From: an uncultured Pseudomonas sp.
Lineage (GTDB): Bacteria; Pseudomonadota; Gammaproteobacteria; Pseudomonadales; Pseudomonadaceae
Direction of reading: 5' to 3'
Assembly: GCA_937863915.1 (NCBI GenBank)
Contig: CALMID010000498.1
Coordinates: forward strand, 1-6,263
Length of the DNA: 6,263 nucleotides
Within the stretch, counting starts at the first letter, position 1. Each line of letters starts with the position of its first letter. Below, piece after piece: positions 3,988 through 6,263 of this stretch. The notes beneath the pieces are model-generated. The model saw only the letters and a list, made by a program, of their open reading frames with translations, did no database searches and was not told the DNA's origin. Both the position numbers and the translations under genes were made by a program.

Positions 3988-6263
3988 CTACAGCACCGCC
4001 ACCTGCTCCTCAAGCAGCTTGGCGAAGGCGGTGGCGGTCACCGCAGGACTGATCAGGTATCCCTGCACCTCGTCGCAGCGCTGGCTCTTCAGGTACTCCA
4101 GCTGCGCTTCGGTCTCCACACCCTCGGCCACCACCTGCAGTTCCAGGCTGTGGGCCATGGCGATGATCGCCCGGGTAATCGCGGCGTCTTCGCTGCCCAC
4201 CGACAGGTCGCGGATGAACGACTGGTCGATCTTCACGTAGTCCACCGGGAAGCGCTTGAGGTAGCTGAGCGAGGAGTAGCCGGTGCCGAAGTCGTCGATC
4301 GACAGCTTCACGCCCAGCGTGCGCAGCTGATGGAAGGTGGTGATGACGTTCTCCACGTTGTCCAGCAGTTGCGACTCGGTCAGCTCCAGCTCCAGCAGGC
4401 GGGCCGGCAGTTCGGTCTCGTCGAGCACCTGACGCACCAGGCTGGTCAGGTTGCCCTGGCGTAGCTGGTGCATCGACAGGTTCACCGACACGCGGATATC
4501 CGCCTGCCCGCTGCGTTGCCACTCGCGCGCCTGGCGACAGGCCTCGCGCAGCACGAACTCGCCGATGGCGCCGATCAGTCCGGTTTCCTCGGCCAGGCCG
4601 ATGAAGTCCGCCGGGGGTACCAGGCCGAGCCGCGGATGCTGCCAGCGCACCAGCGCCTCGGCGGCATTGATGCTGTCGTCAGCCAGGCACAGCTTGGGCT
4701 GGTAGTGCACCTCCAGTTGCCCTTCGTCGATTGCCTTGCGTAGCTGGTTCTCCAGTTGCAGCCGCTCCAGGGTGCAGGCCTGCAGGTTATCGGTGAAGAA
4801 CTGGAAGGTGTTCCCCCCCAAATGTTTGGCGTGCTGCATGGCCATGTTGGCCTGGCTGATCAGGGCGCTGATTTCGCGGGCGTTGTCCGGCATCAGACTG
4901 ATACCGAGGGAAGCACTGATCACCAGCTCGTGGCCACCGACTTCCATCGGCGTGCGCAGCTTGGCCAGCAGGCGGCTGGCGATGCGTGCCAGGCTGGAGA
5001 GGCTGCCGTAGTTGTCGAGGACCACGGCGAATTCGTCGGAGGACAGCCGCGCGAGGGTGTCCGCTTCGGGGATGGCCTGGGTCAGGCGCCGGCTCATCTG
5101 CCGCAGCAGCTGGTCGGCCACTTCATGGCCGAGGCTGTCGTTGAGCAGCTTGAAGCGGTCCAGGTCGATGTGCAGCAGGGCCAGGCTCTGCCCGCTCTGG
5201 CGCACGCGCTGTGCCGCTTCGTGCAGGCGCTCCTTGAACAGGGTGCGGTTGGCCAGGCCGGTCAGCTCGTCGTAGTGCGACAGGTAGCGCAGGCGCTCCT
5301 CGGCTTCGCGGCGGGCCGAAAGGTCGGCGAAGAAGCCGACGATATGGCTGATCGCCCCGCGCGAGTCGCGCACCACGTCCAGACGCAGCCACTGCGGGTA
5401 GAGTTCGCCGTTCTTGCGGGTTTCGATCAGTTCGCCCTGCCAGTGCGAGGTGTTTTCCAGCTCCTGGCGGATCAGCTCGTACTGGCGACGCGCTTCGCGG
5501 CTGCTGACCAGGGTAGTCACGCTCTGCTCCAGCACTTCGTCCTGGCGGTAGCCGGTGACGCGGGTGAAGGCTTCGTTGACCGAGAGGAAACGGTAGTCGG
5601 CGTCGAGGATGACGATGCCCTCGCTGGCCGCCTCGAATACCGTGGCGGCCAGTTGCTGCTGTTCCTGCAGGCGCTTGCGCAGGCTGATATCACGGCGCGT
5701 GCCGATCATGCGGATCACCGCACCACTGGCATCGCGTTCCACCGCGCGGCCACGGTCCTCGATCCAGATCCAGCGGCCGTCGGCGTGGCGGAAACGGTAT
5801 TCCACCGCATAGCCTTCGCTGTCGCCCTTGAGGTGGGCGACCAGGGCGCGCTTGAGCAGGCCGGTGTCATCCGGGTGCAGGCGCGGCTTGAGGTCGGTGA
5901 GCACGGCGCGCACCTGGTCCTGGCCGAGGCCGAACAGTTCCTCCAGATTGCTGTGGTGGACTTCGTCGGTGACCAGGTTCCAGTCCCACAGGCCCAGGTG
6001 GCTGGCCTCCAGGGCGAGGGACAGGCGTGCCTCGCTCTTGCTCAGTTCGTGGGTGGTTTCATCCAGCTCCAGGGTGCGCTCGGCCACGCGCATTTCCAGC
6101 TGGTCGTGGGCCTGGCGCAGGCCGCGTTCGGCGCGTCGGCGCTGCTCCACTTCGCGCGCCAGTTCCAGGTTCAGCCCTTCGGCCTGCTGGCGGGCGTGCT
6201 CCAGGTTGTCGATCAGCGCCTGGTTCTGGAAGCGCCGCAGCAGGCTGTGCTGCACCAGCCGGC
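3988..6263 (-). CDS. PAS-PAS-GGDEF-EAL protein, probable c-di-GMP phosphodiesterase (N-terminus cut by window edge)
   Basis: The frame stays open to the right edge. A GTG at 6255 is the first possible start, but the true start most likely lies outside. Numbering from 6255 (755 residues): coiled coil about 12-75 (HDQLEMRVAERTLEL), PAS 1 about 74-191 (with YRFRHADGRWIWIEDRGR), PAS 2 about 199-316 (ASEGIVILDADYRFLSVNEAF), GGDEF about 325-490, EAL about 497-750. The GGDEF signature is degenerate (SSDEF, 405-409) and the I-site Arg is missing (PEAD, 396-399), so cyclase activity is unlikely, although DxDRFK is kept. The EAL domain keeps the expected metal and catalytic residues: EALVRW (Glu533), Asn592, Glu624 and Glu627 in ELTES, Asp654 and Asp655 in DDFGTGY, Lys675, and Glu711 in AEGVET. 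It should cleave c-di-GMP to pGpG, with PAS domains sensing a signal or ligand. The missing N-terminus may hold membrane helices. It precedes the unknown 223-residue gene. Confidence 0.93.
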   Translation of the reverse strand, partial: RLVQHSLLRRFQNQALIDNLEHARQQAEGLNLELAREVEQRRRAERGLRQAHDQLEMRVAERTLELDETTHELSKSEARLSLALEASHLGLWDWNLVTDEVHHSNLEELFGLGQDQVRAVLTDLKPRLHPDDTGLLKRALVAHLKGDSEGYAVEYRFRHADGRWIWIEDRGRAVERDASGAVIRMIGTRRDISLRKRLQEQQQLAATVFEAASEGIVILDADYRFLSVNEAFTRVTGYRQDEVLEQSVTTLVSSREARRQYELIRQELENTSHWQGELIETRKNGELYPQWLRLDVVRDSRGAISHIVGFFADLSARREAEERLRYLSHYDELTGLANRTLFKERLHEAAQRVRQSGQSLALLHIDLDRFKLLNDSLGHEVADQLLRQMSRRLTQAIPEADTLARLSSDEFAVVLDNYGSLSSLARIASRLLAKLRTPMEVGGHELVISASLGISLMPDNAREISALISQANMAMQHAKHLGGNTFQFFTDNLQACTLERLQLENQLRKAIDEGQLEVHYQPKLCLADDSINAAEALVRWQHPRLGLVPPADFIGLAEETGLIGAIGEFVLREACRQAREWQRSGQADIRVSVNLSMHQLRQGNLTSLVRQVLDETELPARLLELELTESQLLDNVENVITTFHQLRTLGVKLSIDDFGTGYSSLSYLKRFPVDYVKIDQSFIRDLSVGSEDAAITRAIIAMAHSLELQVVAEGVETEAQLEYLKSQRCDEVQGYLISPAVTATAFAKLLEEQVAVL

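Noticed and set aside
3565..4464. 299-codon open frame on the plus strand across the ends of the unknown and GGDEF-EAL genes
   Set aside because: It is antisense to both genes, biased in Gln/His/Arg/Leu, and has no domain pattern.
6253..6255. GTG as the true start of the GGDEF-EAL gene
   Set aside because: The frame stays open beyond it to the window edge, and the preceding residues continue the same helical character. The coiled coil directly at the start suggests missing upstream domains.

Overview
This is a GC-rich window (about two-thirds G+C by eye) with protein sequences typical of a Pseudomonas-like gammaproteobacterium. The TrhP/YegQ protein is near-identical in length and layout to the enterobacterial form. 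The DUF1127 protein and the PAS-PAS-GGDEF-EAL protein also fit Pseudomonas. No RNA gene, CRISPR array, insertion sequence or phage module was seen, and it reads as ordinary chromosomal housekeeping and signalling DNA.

Layout, left to right. (1) Bases 1-345, minus: the N-terminal 115 residues of a major facilitator transporter of the AmpG / RhtX-FptX type, cut by the left edge. (2) Bases 408-1397, minus: a complete lipoprotein with a metallo-beta-lactamase fold, directly upstream of the transporter. The 62-base gap between them holds a perfect 15-bp hairpin. (3) Bases 1398-1527: a divergent promoter region. (4) Bases 1528-2889, plus: trhP (yegQ), for prephenate-dependent hydroxylation of uridine 34 in tRNA. 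(5) Bases 2890-3048: an intergenic region with repeated ACAGTTGCC boxes and an 11-bp bulged hairpin. (6) Bases 3049-3264, plus: a 71-residue DUF1127 protein. (7) Bases 3268-3939, minus: a 223-residue helical protein of unknown function, converging on DUF1127 with only 3 bases between the stop codons. (8) Bases 3988-6263, minus: a c-di-GMP signalling protein (coiled coil, two PAS domains, degenerate GGDEF, intact EAL), cut by the right edge.

There are probably two minus-strand transcription units. The c-di-GMP phosphodiesterase is followed by the unknown 223-residue protein, and the lipoprotein hydrolase is followed by the permease. TrhP and DUF1127 lie on the plus strand between them. No clearly new multi-gene system is visible. 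The points most worth checking are the unknown protein paired with the phosphodiesterase, the intergenic hairpin at 357-397, and the repeat boxes upstream of DUF1127.
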